Numbered from the stretch's first letter, positions 1 through 12,039 are shown. The stretch: DNA of 64,000 bases from Sorex araneus (GCF_027595985.1 NC_073307.1:16204395-16268394), one strand, 5' to 3'. Notes: generated by a model not told the origin, from the letters alone. Numbers and translations: made by a program.

Positions 1-344
1 AGTATTACCCTTCTCTTCCCATGTATGAAAATTTCTTATTTCCCCTTCCGTCTATTTTTATTTAGGCATTATTGTTGATGTAGTATAAATGTTGTCACTG
101 TATACTTGCATTGCTGCTACACTCGCCACAGTCACTATCAAGATGTGTCCACCTTTATACCAAGGACCCTCCCCCTGCTGCCTTAGTGCCTCAGTTCACA
201 GTTCTACTGACCATATCACAGGATTTATTTACATTGGGCAACTGTCTGATCCATTTATTTATTTTGTTTTCTACTCTGCATATGAACAAGAGCATCAATA
301 ATGCTGGCAGGGATATGGTGATAATGGACCTCTCATTCACTATA

Positions 345-1290
345 GTTTGTCTGATTCAGCTCCTTTGGAAATTTTTTTGGATACTTCTCAAAAAAAATCA
401 AGAGTAGAGCTTCTACAAGACCCTGTGATACCATGCCTGGGCATTTAACATTCCTGCCCCCAATATTTATTTGAAGGGACAAACATACACCTATGTTCAT
501 CACAGCATTTTCAATAGCCAAGAGCTGGAAACAAGGCAGAGAGTCTCTTGCCCGCACGCCTGGCTGTCTTCCCTGGGGTCCCTCGGAGGGGATGGGCTCC
601 AGCTTCCCTCCCCACCCTGAGCAGAGCTCCCGGCGGCCAAAGACCACCGCAAACTAGCTACAGCCATTCTGGAGGCCCTTCTCCACACGTTCAGACAGGC
701 CTCATGCATTTAGGTACCGGCAGAGGAACCCAGGTGTGTGTAATCCCATCAACGGCCAACATCCAGAGAGAGACTTAAAAGCAAGCTCTCAGAAGATATC
801 TTTAGCCTACTTCTCCCTCTGGGAGAAAATGGCAATCTTCTGAGAGTTTCCTTCCCACATGGGACAGCCTTGCAAGCTTTCCATGGTGTATTCATATGCA
901 AAATCCAGTAACAAGCTGGATCTCATTCCCCTGACCCTGAAGAGCCCCCAGTGCAACATCGTTGGGAGGGCCGAGTCGAGATGGACTTCTAAGATCTCAG
1001 GGAAAGGACGAAATGAGATGTTACTGAGCCCGCCCGAGAAATCGGTGATTAAGGGGATTTCGTGATTCATGTGATTTCGTGAAGAGCTGGAAACAACACA
1101 AGTGCCCAACAATGAGTGAATAGTAAAATTGTGTTGTATGTGCACAATGAACTTCTGTTCAGCTATGAGATAATATTAACACCTTGCAGTTTTTTGCAAC
1201 TTGAATGCAACTGGAAGGTGTCAATCTAAGTGAAGTGAATCAGGAAAAATAAATGATGCAACAAATTTCTTCGAATACTCCATTAGTGCC
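345..1290 (+). mobile_element. Old L1 3' region, sense, split by a later insertion
   Basis: Two blocks, 345-534 and 1082-1290, read together as the end of L1 ORF2 and the start of its 3' UTR. The order of landmarks is that of mammalian L1: a 'cttctcaaaaaaaatcaagagtag' type block (in part), then 'ttcatcacagcattttcaa tagcc', then 'gcccaacaatgagtgaatag' and 'gtgaagtgaatcagg'. The copy is old, full of stops and has no coding value. It is interrupted by the composite element at 535-1081. Confidence 0.7.
535..1081 (+). mobile_element. Composite RTE-tailed retroelement (family Y), copy 1
   Basis: Flanked by an exact 15-bp duplication, 'aagagctggaaacaa', at 520-534 and 1082-1096, so it is a complete retrotransposition unit inserted into the old L1. 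Modules in order: GC-rich 5' module (535-~800) of unknown origin; SINE-B middle (~807-904); a block matching the 5' end of the RTE LINE (905-1002); an RTE-like 3' tail (1003-1080) ending in imperfect 'gtgatttcgtgattca' repeats. The same module order recurs at 61140-61866. No ORF of note. I infer a non-autonomous element mobilised by RTE. The 5' module matches nothing I recognise. Confidence 0.75.
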
Positions 1291-2155
1291 TAGACATGAG
1301 AGTGCCCTATGCCTGTGACCCGGGATACAGACAGGAAAGAGAGCTTCACTGTGCCCAGAATCAAGACCAGCTTAGAGGCAGCACAGGAAAGTACCCTCAG
1401 CCTAGAGTTGTCTGGGGCTTCTTGTACTTTGGTCAGTATTCATGCAGAGCTCTTGACTGTGCTCAGCCTGTCTTCTGAATCAAGGAGACTGGGCCTTCAA
1501 TGTGCCTGTTTGTGGTACAACTCTACAGGCTCCGATGATTTCTGTAAGGTCCATTAAACTCAGCTCCTGCGATAGAAAGATGGAGAAATAAACTCTCATC
1601 TCAGAGATTTGCAGGAAGAAGTACTTGTAATTCATAAACAGTATTTATTAAATGTCCACAATAGGTCAAACATATGTTAGTTTCTTCCTGAACATTGTAT
1701 TGTGGCATTTCTAAGACAAAATATGCCATGCTGCCAAATATGGACATTTAATTTTGCAGAAAGAATTTCATGACCATATCATAATCATTAAACAAACTGA
1801 TGAGATGAGTCAAAGTAATCCTTGAAAACAAGTAGGTATGAGAAATGGAGCTGACATTTTTAATGTTAGGAATTTGATGACTTACCATTATCTGACAGAA
1901 AGTATAGGAAAATTACATTATTAACGTCTAGAATGGCAGTTCACACAATGAATCTTGTTGGCCCTGGTGATTTTAGATTACTAATATTTGAGTGATTCTC
2001 TCGTGGCCCCTTTATTTCATTCAGAGACAATTTCTTTCCATCAGAGAAATTTCTTATAGAAATATATACAGTTTGATCATGTGAAACATATACAAAGACA
2101 ACAGAATGGGCTTAAATGGGACTTTTCAAACAGTTTAGAAGAGAGAGGGGCAACT
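1291..2155. other. Unannotated stretch
   Basis: No recognisable exon or repeat. Short ORFs at 1296-1557 overlap in two frames and show no conserved motif. Confidence 0.5.
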
Positions 2156-2166
2156 TAGATGAAATG

Positions 2167-2338
2167 GTTTTTTTTTTCTTTTTGGATCACACCCAGCTAT
2201 GCTCAGGGGTTACTCCTGGCTCTGCACTCAGGAATTACTCCTGGCAGTGCTTGGGGGACCATATGGGATGCTGGGGATCGAACCCGGGTCGGCCGCGTGC
2301 AAGGCAAACGCCCTACCCGCTTGCTATCGCTCCGGCCC
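2167..2338 (-). mobile_element. SINE type A (tRNA-headed, poly(A) tail)
   Basis: Reverse-strand copy with its poly(A) tail seen as the T run at 2167-2177. An 11-bp duplication, 'tagatgaaatg', lies at 2156-2166 and 2339-2349. The B box reads 'ggttcgatccc', a perfect fit to GGTTCGANNCC. The A box has lost one base. This is one of the better preserved copies. Confidence 0.9.
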
Positions 2339-2689
2339 TAGATGAAATGTTTTAATGGGATGTTTGGGTGAAAGACATTTAATCTCTAAGACCACAGTAG
2401 TGCATTTTAGTCAATGCACATTTGTCAGTGTGCTTCCAAAAAATTCTTTAGAGGTCTTTGAAAAGAAAACTGTATAATAAATGAAAGTGTTATTTGGGAG
2501 TAAAAGACCAACTAATCAATAAATTCCTACTGAACTGATCATTGAGCAAGAGTTCTGCATTTCTACCTTTGTTCTACCTTCATTGACATCACTACATGCT
2601 TCTACTATTCAAATAATAAAAGTTGACACAAACTGAATGTTCCTATGTGGAAAGAAATTTAATAAATACTTTACGTGTATCTACTAATT

Positions 2690-2870
2690 TCCCTCTCCTT
2701 GTGAGATACGATCCATGCTTAGCCTTCACAAATAAGTGACGAACATACACAGAGAGGTAAAGTAACTTGCCTGAAGTCCGTGTTGTAAGCAGTAAAGACA
2801 AAATTTAATCCACAAAATCTGACCCAGAGGTCTAGCTCTTAGCCATTATACTTAAAAGGCTCTGAGAAGC
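2690..2870 (+). mobile_element. MIR (ancient mammalian SINE)
   Basis: Diverged but in MIR order: 'agagaggtaaagtaacttgcc', then the region of 'cagaggtctagctcttagcc'. Matches my memory of the MIR core and 3' end on the plus strand. Borders are approximate. Confidence 0.6.
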
Positions 2871-3309
2871 ATTAGGCTAAGTCTCCTCATTTCCCTCTTA
2901 ATACACCAAAAGCTCTAACACTAGCATGAATCATTCTGCCCACCTTCATTTCTCCCTAGTACTCACTTTCATTTTCCCCAAATGACCTGACAAGGCAACT
3001 AGGGTTGCAGATTCCTTGTACATTACTTTCTGTTTCCCGTAGTCCTTATGTACTTAGTCCTTCCTCAGCCCTTCCAGTCTTTGGAGATCTTTGCTGCTTG
3101 TTCCAGGGAACCAGGCTGTGTTTTTCCTCTAGGGCTCCCACGTTTCTCTTTTCCTCTGGCTCATGCTTCTGCTCTTTTCTGGATTTAAAGTTTCCTTCCT
3201 TCCAGTGTCCTTTCAAACTCTGCCCTGTTTGGTGGTCTTTGTGGCAGAGACACAGATATGATTGATGACTAACCTGCTTCTTTACCTAGAAAACATTAAA
3301 TGCCTATTT

Positions 3310-3405
3310 TCCCCACTACTCTGTAAGGTCACTGAGGACAGTGTCATAGGGTCCTGTAGCTCCAGTATCTTGCATTGCTGTCTGTGCCAAGAAAATGCTC
3401 TATTA
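3310..3405 (+). mobile_element. L2 3' end
   Basis: The run 'ctgtaaggtcactgagga' followed by 'agtatcttgcattgctg' and 'tgccaagaaaatgctctat' follows the order of the L2 3' terminus. Old and diverged. Confidence 0.45.
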
Positions 3406-3424
3406 GAATTTTGGAGGTTTTGCA

Positions 3425-3745
3425 AACTGAATTATACACTCCAGATTTATAGATTGAAACCCCAGTTCCTTGAAAAGTAACTATATTTGGAAACTTTAAG
3501 GAAGTAATTAAAGTCCATTGAAGTCATAGGGTGGGTCCTAAGCCAAAGGAGTTGGTATCTTTATAAGAAGAACTTAAGACACAGAAAAGCAAAAGCTAAA
3601 ACAAAACCCACCAGACGAAGGGATGATCATACTAATATACAGCCTGGTGAAGAACAGCTGCAAGCTTAGGAGAAAGGGCGCAGAAGAAATCAATCTTTTG
3701 AAAGTCAATATATTAACTTGAACTTTAAGTTTCCAGATCTATGAG
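3425..3745 (+). mobile_element. Ancient mammalian repeat, family not named
   Basis: Resembles a common old repeat with the order 'accccagt..ctcagaatgtgactgtatttgga', 'gggtgggtcctaa', 'gtatctttataagaag' and 'gacacag'. I recognise the pattern but cannot assign the family with certainty. Confidence 0.4.
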
Positions 3746-3760
3746 AGGAGATATCATAGA

Positions 3761-5033
3761 TGTCAGACATCCATATCATATCTTTGAATACTTGGCATGG
3801 AGGTGGTTGATAAGCAAATAAGAGAACTTCGCCCAGCTGATGTGAAGTCCATAAATTCAAGTGAGCTCATTATTTTCTTTTCTGATGCATAATGTTGTTG
3901 TAGAAAATTATCATTTAATCAGCAGTAATTACTCTCATATTTCTGCAGCACTGCTTGATAATCTCTCCATCCCGTACAAAGAAAACTCTGTAGCGACACA
4001 AATAAAATCTCAGCTTAGAAACAGCCATGGACACGAAGGATGTCATTTTACCATATTCTTCTGTTCTCACATTTTACCCTCTAAAATTCACTAAAACAAA
4101 CAATGATTGCACATCATTTGATATAGCAAGCCTTCCCATGGTAGTTGGTCCAAAATAGGAGGTCCAAATATATACATTTGATAATCTTAAAAAATAACTT
4201 ACTGCTTCTATTTCTTGGTCTGCTTCAAGTGTTAAATATTTGTCAGAAGCTGTGACTTCACATCTCTCCAACTTTTAACCTTTTCATTCCCATCTCATGC
4301 CACCAGGCTGTCACTTACCATCCACTAGCCCCTTATAACCTTATTGCTGCCTGAGACTTTTCCAAAACATCTTTGCCCATAATTTCAGCTTTGGAGGATT
4401 GTCACACTGTTACCTTCCAAAGGAAGCCTTTGCTGTTTTCTCCAGGACACATGAGGTCTGATAATTAGACCAAAATATGCATGGTATTTTTCTTCAGAGC
4501 ACTTGTCACAATGACATTAAATATTTATGTTCATAATCAATAACCATTAACTATGTCCCTAATATTTGGTAGGACAAAGGCATAGGTCATTCCTTACAAA
4601 CTATCAGCTATTCACATACATCTAGAAGATGCTGCTGTACTGTTCTACCTTGTTTTCACCGTTAAGTGACTTACTCCTCACATGCAATTCTTCTCTTGGA
4701 TCCTTTACTTTCCCTGACCTCTCTGAGTCATCTTGGTCATGTACCCTCATCGTCAACATACACGGGGATCCCTTCTTTGCTTCTCAGACTCTGGCGTAGG
4801 CTATTGGTCATTTGGGTGCAATAGCACTTCTTCAGTATTTGGTAGAAAGTTGTTTTCTGGATGATCACAGGGACTTAGACCGGAAGGAGGGGATACAGAA
4901 ATCAGTATTCACTTCCTGTCATACTAGGAAGGAACATCTCAATGTCAAAAGAACAAAAATTAAACAAAACAAATACTCTGAGAAATATCGACCAGTTCTT
5001 ATGGGATAACTCAGAAAAATTATTTCAAAATGC
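3761..5033. other. Unannotated stretch
   Basis: AT-rich unique sequence. I see no exon, RNA gene or recognisable repeat. Confidence 0.5.
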
Positions 5034-5034
5034 A

Positions 5035-5206
5035 GGGCTGCAGCAATAGCACAGCGGGTAGGGCATCTGCCTTGCACGCGGCCGACCTGGGTTTGATTCC
5101 CAGCATTCCATATGGTCACCTGAGCACCACCAGGAGTAATTCCTGAGTGCAGAGCCAAGAGTAACTCCTGCGCATCACCAGGTATGACCCAAAATACAAA
5201 CAAAAA
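5035..5206 (+). mobile_element. SINE type A
   Basis: Well-preserved plus-strand copy. A box 'tagcacagcggg' (5047-5058) fits TRGCNNAGYNGG perfectly. B box 'ggtttgattcc' (5090-5100) has one change. Downstream body 'ccaggagtaattcctgagtg' and a short A-rich tail ending near 5206. A possible 8-bp duplication 'aaaatgca' flanks it, but this is weak. Confidence 0.9.
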
Positions 5207-5789
5207 ATGCATTTGCTAATGTTTTCTTGGTTCATTACCCACCAGAATGAATTTTGTAGAATCTAATTTTGGTTCCAAACTAAAATCCCCAATATCTTAC
5301 TGTCCTTTTTGTCTGTTAGGATAATTTTGGATCAAATCCACATTTTCTTTTCTGTATAAGAAACTGTCTCTGTAATCTACGAGCTGATTTGATATAACCT
5401 TGGCATTACTGACTGCTACTCTGCTTTTGCCCCATGCAGTACTGGGGTTTATAGAATTCTTCATAACACAATGGTTCTCCCAGTCTTTATCTGTCTTTTT
5501 TCTTCCTTGGCACCTGGGCCAACATCTCCTTGATTCCTCAGAATTTTTTTATAGGTACTTTCTTTTGTGATATCTCCATAGGTACTTTCACTTAAGGAGA
5601 AGGGGAAAACATTACTGAAAAGAAAATAAGTTAACATATTCTTAGTAAAGTGATCTATTTACCTACCTACCATTTACTTATCCAAACAATTATATCTATA
5701 ATGCTTCAGTTTCTATTTCAAAAATGCCATATAAATTTAATTCTTTGTGCAGAGCCTATATTTACCTCCGCGGTGCTCCATGTTGTAGA

Positions 5790-5820
5790 ATCTCCTCCTC
5801 CTCCTCCTCCTCCTCCCCCT
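5790..5820. repeat. (CTC)n microsatellite
   Basis: Ten or so CTC/TCC units directly next to the pyrimidine (tail) side of the reverse-strand SINE that follows, so it probably grew out of the SINE tail. Confidence 0.85.
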
Positions 5821-5827
5821 CTCCTCT

Positions 5828-5984
5828 CCTCCTTCTTTTTCTTTTGTTCATTTGGGGGCTACATCTGACAGTACCCAGAGATCACTGCTGGCAGGCTCAT
5901 GGGACCATATGGGGTGCTGAGGATTAAACCAGAGTTGTCCATAAGCAAGGCAAGTGCCCTACCTAATATACCATCTCTCTAGTA
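5828..5984 (-). mobile_element. SINE type A, diverged
   Basis: Reverse strand. Landmarks 'gggaccatatggggtgctgaggatt', 'gcaaggcaagtgccctacc' and the end 'accatctctctag' match type A with many substitutions. Confidence 0.75.
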
Positions 5985-6189
5985 TCATGTTGTGTCTTCT
6001 TATGTGAATGAATACCTTATGACAAATAACTATTTCTGCTTTAATCTTTGTAGTGTTAGAACTTACCCTGCAGTAGTATTTCTGAGTATCTTTAGTGTGA
6101 GATGTACAAAATTTAAGGTTGGCTTCCTTACATCTTCCTATCATATCTTACAAATAATAATAAACACTTTATCTTTTCAATAGAACCAA

Positions 6190-6425
6190 ACTTTAGATTA
6201 CAGTATATCTGGATTACAGGATGTCTAGATAAAATATTTAGATTACAAAATTTATCATTTCATAATTTAGATTATTATCTAGATTATAGCACATCTAGAT
6301 GACAGGATATTTAGATTATAGGATATTAGATAGTTTTAGATATATTAGATTTTAGATATTTAGATTAGTGGATATTATTTAGATTATAGGCTATCTATAT
6401 ATCTAGGTATTTAAATTATAAGATA
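6190..6425. repeat. AT-rich minisatellite of TAGATTATAGGATATCT-like units
   Basis: About twelve imperfect copies of a ~18-22 bp unit built on 'tagattataggatat'. Units vary by substitution and loss. Confidence 0.8.
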
Positions 6426-6664
6426 TATGTGTAATCTACTTGTATATGACATATGTGTGTGTGTAGATACAAAATATCTATACCAAATGAGTAGAGTGTC
6501 CCCATAAGAGTGAATTACTATAGGTAGGGACAGTAGTGTTATTCCTTTCACTGAAGATATTGACATTAAATTGACATTGCCTCTCAAACAATACATTTCT
6601 GGGGTATGGAAATAGCATATTAACATGTAATAGTAAATAGACTTCAATATAACACAAAGACAAC

Positions 6665-6860
6665 ATTTATTGAGTGCTTACTTTGTACCAGGAATTATGC
6701 TAAGAACTTGCATGTATTATCTCACATAATCCTCTCCATAAATCTGTGAAGCAGAATTTTTAATTTGACGAATCAGAAAACCAAAGCACAGAAAGATTAG
6801 CTTTCTCCAAGATTATACACTCAGCTTGAGGTAAAGATGGTATGTGGGTCCAAGCTTCTT
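6665..6860 (+). mobile_element. MIR
   Basis: Good order for a long MIR: 'tttattgagtgcttacttt', 'gtaccagg', 'tctcacataatcctc', 'aatcagaaaaccaaagcaca'. Diverged and lacking a usable promoter. Confidence 0.7.
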
Positions 6861-6954
6861 AAATTTTATTTGGAAAAGAGATTCACCTGAACTACTTATC
6901 TATTCAGATCAGTCTTTAAAATGGAGCCAAAATTTTACATTTTTAGCAAACACA

Positions 6955-7110
6955 GTAGACAGTGCTTCTTAATCTTTAACATATATGAGATATATGAGAG
7001 TCCACTTGAGGATTTATTAAAGCTCTGATTTCCATATATCACCTTAAAGAAGCCAATTTAATGGAACTTGAGATTCAGCATGGGTAGCAAGCCTCAGGTG
7101 GTTTCAGTGG
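6955..7110 (-). mobile_element. MER5-like hAT DNA transposon fossil
   Basis: 'cagtgcttcttaatcttta', 'gaggatttattaaa', 'gagattcagcatgg' and 'gcctcaggtggt' follow MER5A order. Strand is given by convention only. Borders are approximate. Confidence 0.45.
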
Positions 7111-7395
7111 TTTCTTCTTTTTGAAGAAGCCTATAGCCATTTCTGAATCAGGTTGTGGGGATTACTCAGGTCCAGAACAATCTCAGATTGTCTCCACAAT
7201 TAATTGGGTAGTTGAGAGTTATCTAGAGAGGAAAACAATTTAAATATTTGGTTCAAAGTCTAGACACAATTAGATAGGATCAAAAATTGGGTTATTGTTC
7301 AGTGTCAGAGTGATAATCATGGATCCTGAGAATTTGACTAATTTGTCTGGGCAGAGGATACACCCTAGGCCAATTTTTCCTCATACTTCATTTTT

Positions 7396-8301
7396 CTTTT
7401 TTTTTGCTTTTTTTAAAAATAAGTTTTATTGGATCAGCATGAGATAGTTACACATTTTCATGATTATGTTTTAGTCATACAATGCATGAGCACCCATCCC
7501 TCTAACAGTACACATTTTCTACCACCATTGTTCCTAGTGTCCTTCCTGCCACCCATCCTATCCCACTCACTGCTTCCATGGCAGGTACAATCTTTCTTAC
7601 TCTTTCTCTAATTTGGGGCATTATGATTTGCAATACAGATACTAAGAGGCCATCATGTTTGATTCTTGGTCTACTTTCAGAACATGTCAATGATAAACTA
7701 TCTTTGCATCCCCAGGATGAATCATATTTGTTCATGGTGTATGATCTTTTTGATGAGTCATTGAATTCTTCTTCACTGCTGGTGGGAATGCCGACTGGTT
7801 CAGCCCTTTTGGAAAACAATATGGACGATTCTCAAAAAATTAGAAATTGAGCTTCCATTTGACCCAGCAATACCACTCCTGGGAATATATCCCAGAGAGG
7901 CAAAACGGTATAGTAGAGATGACATCTGCATTTCCATGTTCATTGCCGCTCTGTTCACTATAGCCACAATATGGAAAAAACCAGAGTGCCCGAAAACAGA
8001 TGATTGGCTAAAGAAACTCTGGTATATTTACACAATGGAATACTATGTAGCTGTCAGGAAACATGAAGTCATGAAATTTGCATACAAGTGGATCAACATG
8101 GAAAGTATCATGTTGAGTGAAATGAGTCAGAAAGAAAGAGACAGACATAGAAAGATTGCACTCATATGTGGAATATAATGTAACTGAGAAGTACAAGTTG
8201 GCAACGATGCAACTTCTGGCAGATATCTCTCTGGACTTAGTTACTAAAATACTAAATTACAGAAACCCAAAACTGAGAGGCCGCTAAGTGTGGTCATTCG
8301 A
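7396..8301 (-). mobile_element. L1 insertion with 5' inversion
   Basis: A perfect 17-bp duplication, 'cctcatacttcattttt', lies at 7379-7395 and 8302-8318. From the T run at 7396 to about 7770 the sequence is antisense L1: the 3' UTR, then a jump to an internal ORF2 piece near 7690-7768. From about 7770 to 8301 it is sense L1. The sense part encodes the ORF2 C-terminal landmark 'WLKKLWYIYTMEYY' (around 8008-8045). This opposed arrangement inside one duplication pair is the known outcome of twin priming. Confidence 0.85.
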
Positions 8302-8439
8302 CCTCATACTTCATTTTTTATCACATGGGTTGGTTGGCCCAGAGTGGTGCCTTGTATGTACCTTGGACCCCATACGGCAAGCTGAAGGGGAAGTTTGGGT
8401 TGCAAGACAAACTGAACACCAAACATGGCAGTGTCCCTG

Positions 8440-8575
8440 ACAAACTAACCTAGGAGTTAAGGCATCTGCCTTACAATGTAGTCCATCCTGGTTGAATCCC
8501 TGACATCATATACTGTTCTCAGAGAACCTCCTGGGTATGCCTTCCTTCATCTGAAAGCCAAAATTTAAAATTTCA
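8440..8575 (+). mobile_element. Old tRNA-derived SINE fragment
   Basis: 'gagttaaggcatctgcctta', 'tggttgaatccctgacatca' and 'gagaacctcctgg' resemble type A body with heavy divergence. Confidence 0.5.
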
Positions 8576-8580
8576 AAAAA

Positions 8581-9394
8581 CTATATTCTGGGCATGTTAG
8601 GAAAATTGGCAAAGAGACCCAATTATCCTGAAGGGGGCATTCGGGTTTAAAAAAATCAGAAAATAGTTCTAAATGTGAAAATAGAACATAAAATACTTTC
8701 TAGAGCATGATCCAGAGCAAGCCAGTATTAAAAAATCAATTTTAGTAGCACTGATTGATGGGAGATAGAATTATGGGATACTACATCATTTATTTATGTA
8801 TGGTATCAGAAGTCAATGCTCAGTTAATTACTTTTCTTTACCATTTGTTCACCCAGCTTCTATAATAGATTCATGATGTCTAGATAATAGATTTCTATAA
8901 TAAATTCATAGGGTCTTAATACTCCTAAGGAATGTTAAGCTTCAAGAAATGCTGATTGGAGGAGGGTGAAAAAATCCAGCTTACTTGAGCACTCAGTCTC
9001 AGTTTAAGTCTCCTTCTTGGATGGGATAATGGCAAACACTGACCTCGCAGTTCCTCTGCAATGACACTATCTGTAAATGATTGTCAGCATGTTATCATTA
9101 TTCAGGCAGAGAACAAGACTCCTGAATGTTTCTGAACTTGGGAATATAGCTTCAAACTGGGACACTCCAATGGCAATTTGAGAATCTTTCCCACCTGAAG
9201 AGATTTCTTGGAATCAGTATTAGTTATGATGCCATTCTTGAATTTTATAAAAATTAAATGAACTTGGTAACTAGCATAAGCTGCCAAAGACACTCTTATC
9301 TATATGGTTCCAACCTGAAGTATACCTTCCATTACTCTGTGCTGTTTACTAATGGAGGAACTATTGGGTACATCAGGAATATCTTGAATTTGTT
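8581..9394. other. Unannotated stretch
   Basis: AT-rich unique sequence with nothing recognised. Confidence 0.5.
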
Positions 9395-9440
9395 CATTGA
9401 GCAAATTGATGAACAACGGGATGACAGTACTACAGTGCTA
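9395..9440 (+). mobile_element. RTE/SINE-B tail fragment
   Basis: 'gagcaaattgatgaacaacg' then 'ggatgacagtactacagtgc' is the 3' terminus shared by RTE and SINE type B. Nothing upstream of it belongs to either, so it is a short 5'-truncated copy. Confidence 0.65.
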
Positions 9441-9605
9441 CTTTTTTGAGGGACACAACCAGCAGTTCTTAGTGTTTACTCCTGGCTCTGTGCTTAAGGA
9501 TCCATTCTTACAGGGCTCACAGGACCATACATGGTACTTGGGATCTAACATGGGTCAGCTGCGTGCAATGCAAGTGCCCTACCTGCTGTACTATCATTCT
9601 GGAAT
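9441..9605 (-). mobile_element. SINE type A
   Basis: Reverse strand, T run at 9442-9447. 'tttactcctggctctgtgct' and 'gcaagtgccctacctgctgt' identify it. It abuts the tail fragment at 9395-9440. Confidence 0.8.
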
Positions 9606-9620
9606 CATAAGTAATATGTA

Positions 9621-9863
9621 TTACTGTGTCACTGTCATTCCATTGCTCATCGATTTGCTCGAGCAGACACCAGTAACTTCTCCATTGTGAGACTTGTTTT
9701 TACTGTTTTTGGCATATCGAATATGCCACGGGTAGCTTGCCAGGCTCTGCCGAGCGGGCGGGATACTCTTGGTAGCTTGCCAGACTTTCTGAGAGGGACA
9801 GAGGAATAGAATCTGGGTCAGCCGCATGCAAATGTCCTACTTGCTGTGCTATCACTCCAGCCC
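9621..9863 (-). mobile_element. SINE type B (RTE-tailed)
   Basis: Full copy on the reverse strand. Read from its 3' end: tail 'cattgctcatcgatttgctc' (9640s), joint 'gtaacttctccattgtgaga', middle 'gcatatcgaatatgccacgg', two 'tagcttgcca' repeats, then the tRNA-like head ending 'atcactccagccc' at 9863. No poly(A). Confidence 0.9.
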
Positions 9864-9904
9864 AAGGTAATCAGTTAGTTCTCCAAAATTTATTAACTTA
9901 GTTT

Positions 9905-10066
9905 TGGTTTAGGGACCACACCCAGGAGTGCTCAGAGCTTACTCCTGGCTCTGCACTCAAATAAAATTTCTGGCAGGCTCAGGGGACTGTATGGGATGCC
10001 ACGGATCAAACCTGGGTTGGTCATCTGCAAGCAAACACCCTATCCCTTGCACTACTGCTCTGGGCA
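9905..10066 (-). mobile_element. SINE type A
   Basis: Reverse strand. 'cttactcctggctctgcact' and 'ggatcaaacctgggttggtc' are clear; head end degraded at 'actactgctctgggc'. Confidence 0.8.
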
Positions 10067-12039
10067 TCTTACTGACACTTTTTAGCTAGGTCATCTCTCT
10101 AAGGCTGTGAGTCTCTCAGCTCCCCTACTGATTGGTCTTGTCTTTTCATCAACCTTCTCAACTCCATAGGCTTCCCGTGATCTGGTTTTAAGTAGGTCAG
10201 TCCAGCACCATTTTTAATGAACTAATCCTGATTTTCTCTGAAGTGGTGGCTTGATTCAGACCTCTGCATTTTGAATGAAGTCAGATATCCTGAATCCTCA
10301 CGATCATTGGTGCAGTATAAGCTTCCTACAAAAATGTCTCAGGTACTTCAAGCTGTAAAATACTTTTAAAGTCAGATACAGTATTCAAGCAAAAAATTGC
10401 ATGTTGCAGATTTGATTCTTGCCCCCGCATAACTTATAAGTGATGAAATTTGTGCATATATGGGAATGTATTTCAGCTTTGATAACTGTAATTCAAAAGG
10501 GCAGTGAGTTCTCTTGAAAGCACACAAAATATGATATAATATTCCTTTTAAGTGACCTTTTATAAATTGAAAATCTCGATCTGTAAATAAAAATTTAAGT
10601 TCTGCATTTTAATTGAATATTTTTATAGTATGATTGTATATTGTACTTGAATAAGAGACAGAGAGAGTTAGAAGGAAAAGAGAGAGAATTATAGAGAAAC
10701 ACATAAAAATGGTATTGTAGAATGGTAACCCCCACTCCAATCATCTTGGTATTCACTGAGACCAGTGCCCAAGGACTTTAAATTATACTCCTTTTCTTGA
10801 AAGAATCATAATATTTCTTTAGGCATCCCTAAGTAGAGATCTGTACTTACTAGCAGAAAGTAGAACCTGCCTTCTCTGCTGGCTGGAATATAGTATTTTT
10901 CCTTTAAAATAATGTTAGAGGAAGGTGAACCTTTAAACCTTTAAACCAGCTTTGCAGCTTAACACTGTAATTTATTTTTCCTGGCAATAGTTGCAATGTT
11001 CCTAGATTTATGTAGAGAAGAGAAAATATGTAATTTCAACTAAAATGGACACAACTCTAGAAAAAAAGAAAAGGACTTTATTCTTTACTGTTAAAAGAAG
11101 AAAGTAGGTTTTTAGAATGTAACATTTTATTGTCAAATTCTCTGGGCATTTTGGAGGTGATTATAGAAGGGCATTTTTATATTCAAAGTATGCAAAGTTA
11201 AGTATAAGGCTCAGGAAGCTACTAAATTAAAAGAGTCTTTTCAACTAATAACACTGGGTGGATAAAAAGAGCTGGAACTCGAAGAAGCATAGGAGAGATG
11301 CGGCAAAGTGCTTACGAACTAGCAAGATTTTGTGAGTAGCAAAGGGGGCATGATAATCTCAATCAGCTCCATCTATTTTGGGCTTGGTGCAAAAGCCAAA
11401 GCAGAAGAATTTTAAACGTCTCTATTCTTCAGCAAATTGCTAATTTGTGGCTTTGCAATTTGCTTAAAAATGAGACTTATATTTCATATGAAATGCGGTG
11501 ATGCTCATTAATATGGAGGAAGTATGCTGATGGCAATAGGGAAGAACAAAGGCTCCTGAATCTGAACCAACATCAGCATAATATTGATTGGGCTTATATA
11601 ACTGGAGCACGTGTTTGCTTAAAAGAATGGGTTGGCACTGAAACTTTTCATTGTGGTCCCAAGACATTTCCTTCATAAATTTAGTACTTGGCATCTGTTT
11701 CTTGCTCCAGTGATTTTGGCTCCCTGGGCTTTGAGGTGAAGGGAGGATGCCAGGAAGCAGATAAACTTCTCTGACTTCACAAAGAAAAGCCAGAGATGAA
11801 CTTTAGACTGTGATATTCCTAAACCCCAGCTTCTCTTTTCTTTTTTGTACAGAGCTGACTTCTCATTAAATTCACACATACTAAGAGATTTTTGTAATTG
11901 TAATTCAAGTTTATTTTATTATAAAATAAATAATAATAATTTGATAGAGCTTGAAAAATCTAAGCAAAGAGAACATATGTACATTTTCTCTATTCATTTT
12001 GGCCTTTCTACACTTCTCCTCAGTGGTTTTTACTTTTCA
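10067..12039. other. Unannotated stretch
   Basis: Unique AT-rich DNA. Short ORFs (for example 11464-11694) have no supporting motif. Confidence 0.5.

Noticed and set aside
5035-5110. tRNA-like sequences with A and B boxes (also at 18981, 51863 and 63658)
   Set aside because: Heads of SINEs, not tRNA genes: no full cloverleaf or acceptor pairing, and they continue into SINE bodies.
6190-6425. Possible CRISPR-like regular repeats
   Set aside because: Units are imperfect and adjacent without spacers, and the genome is mammalian.
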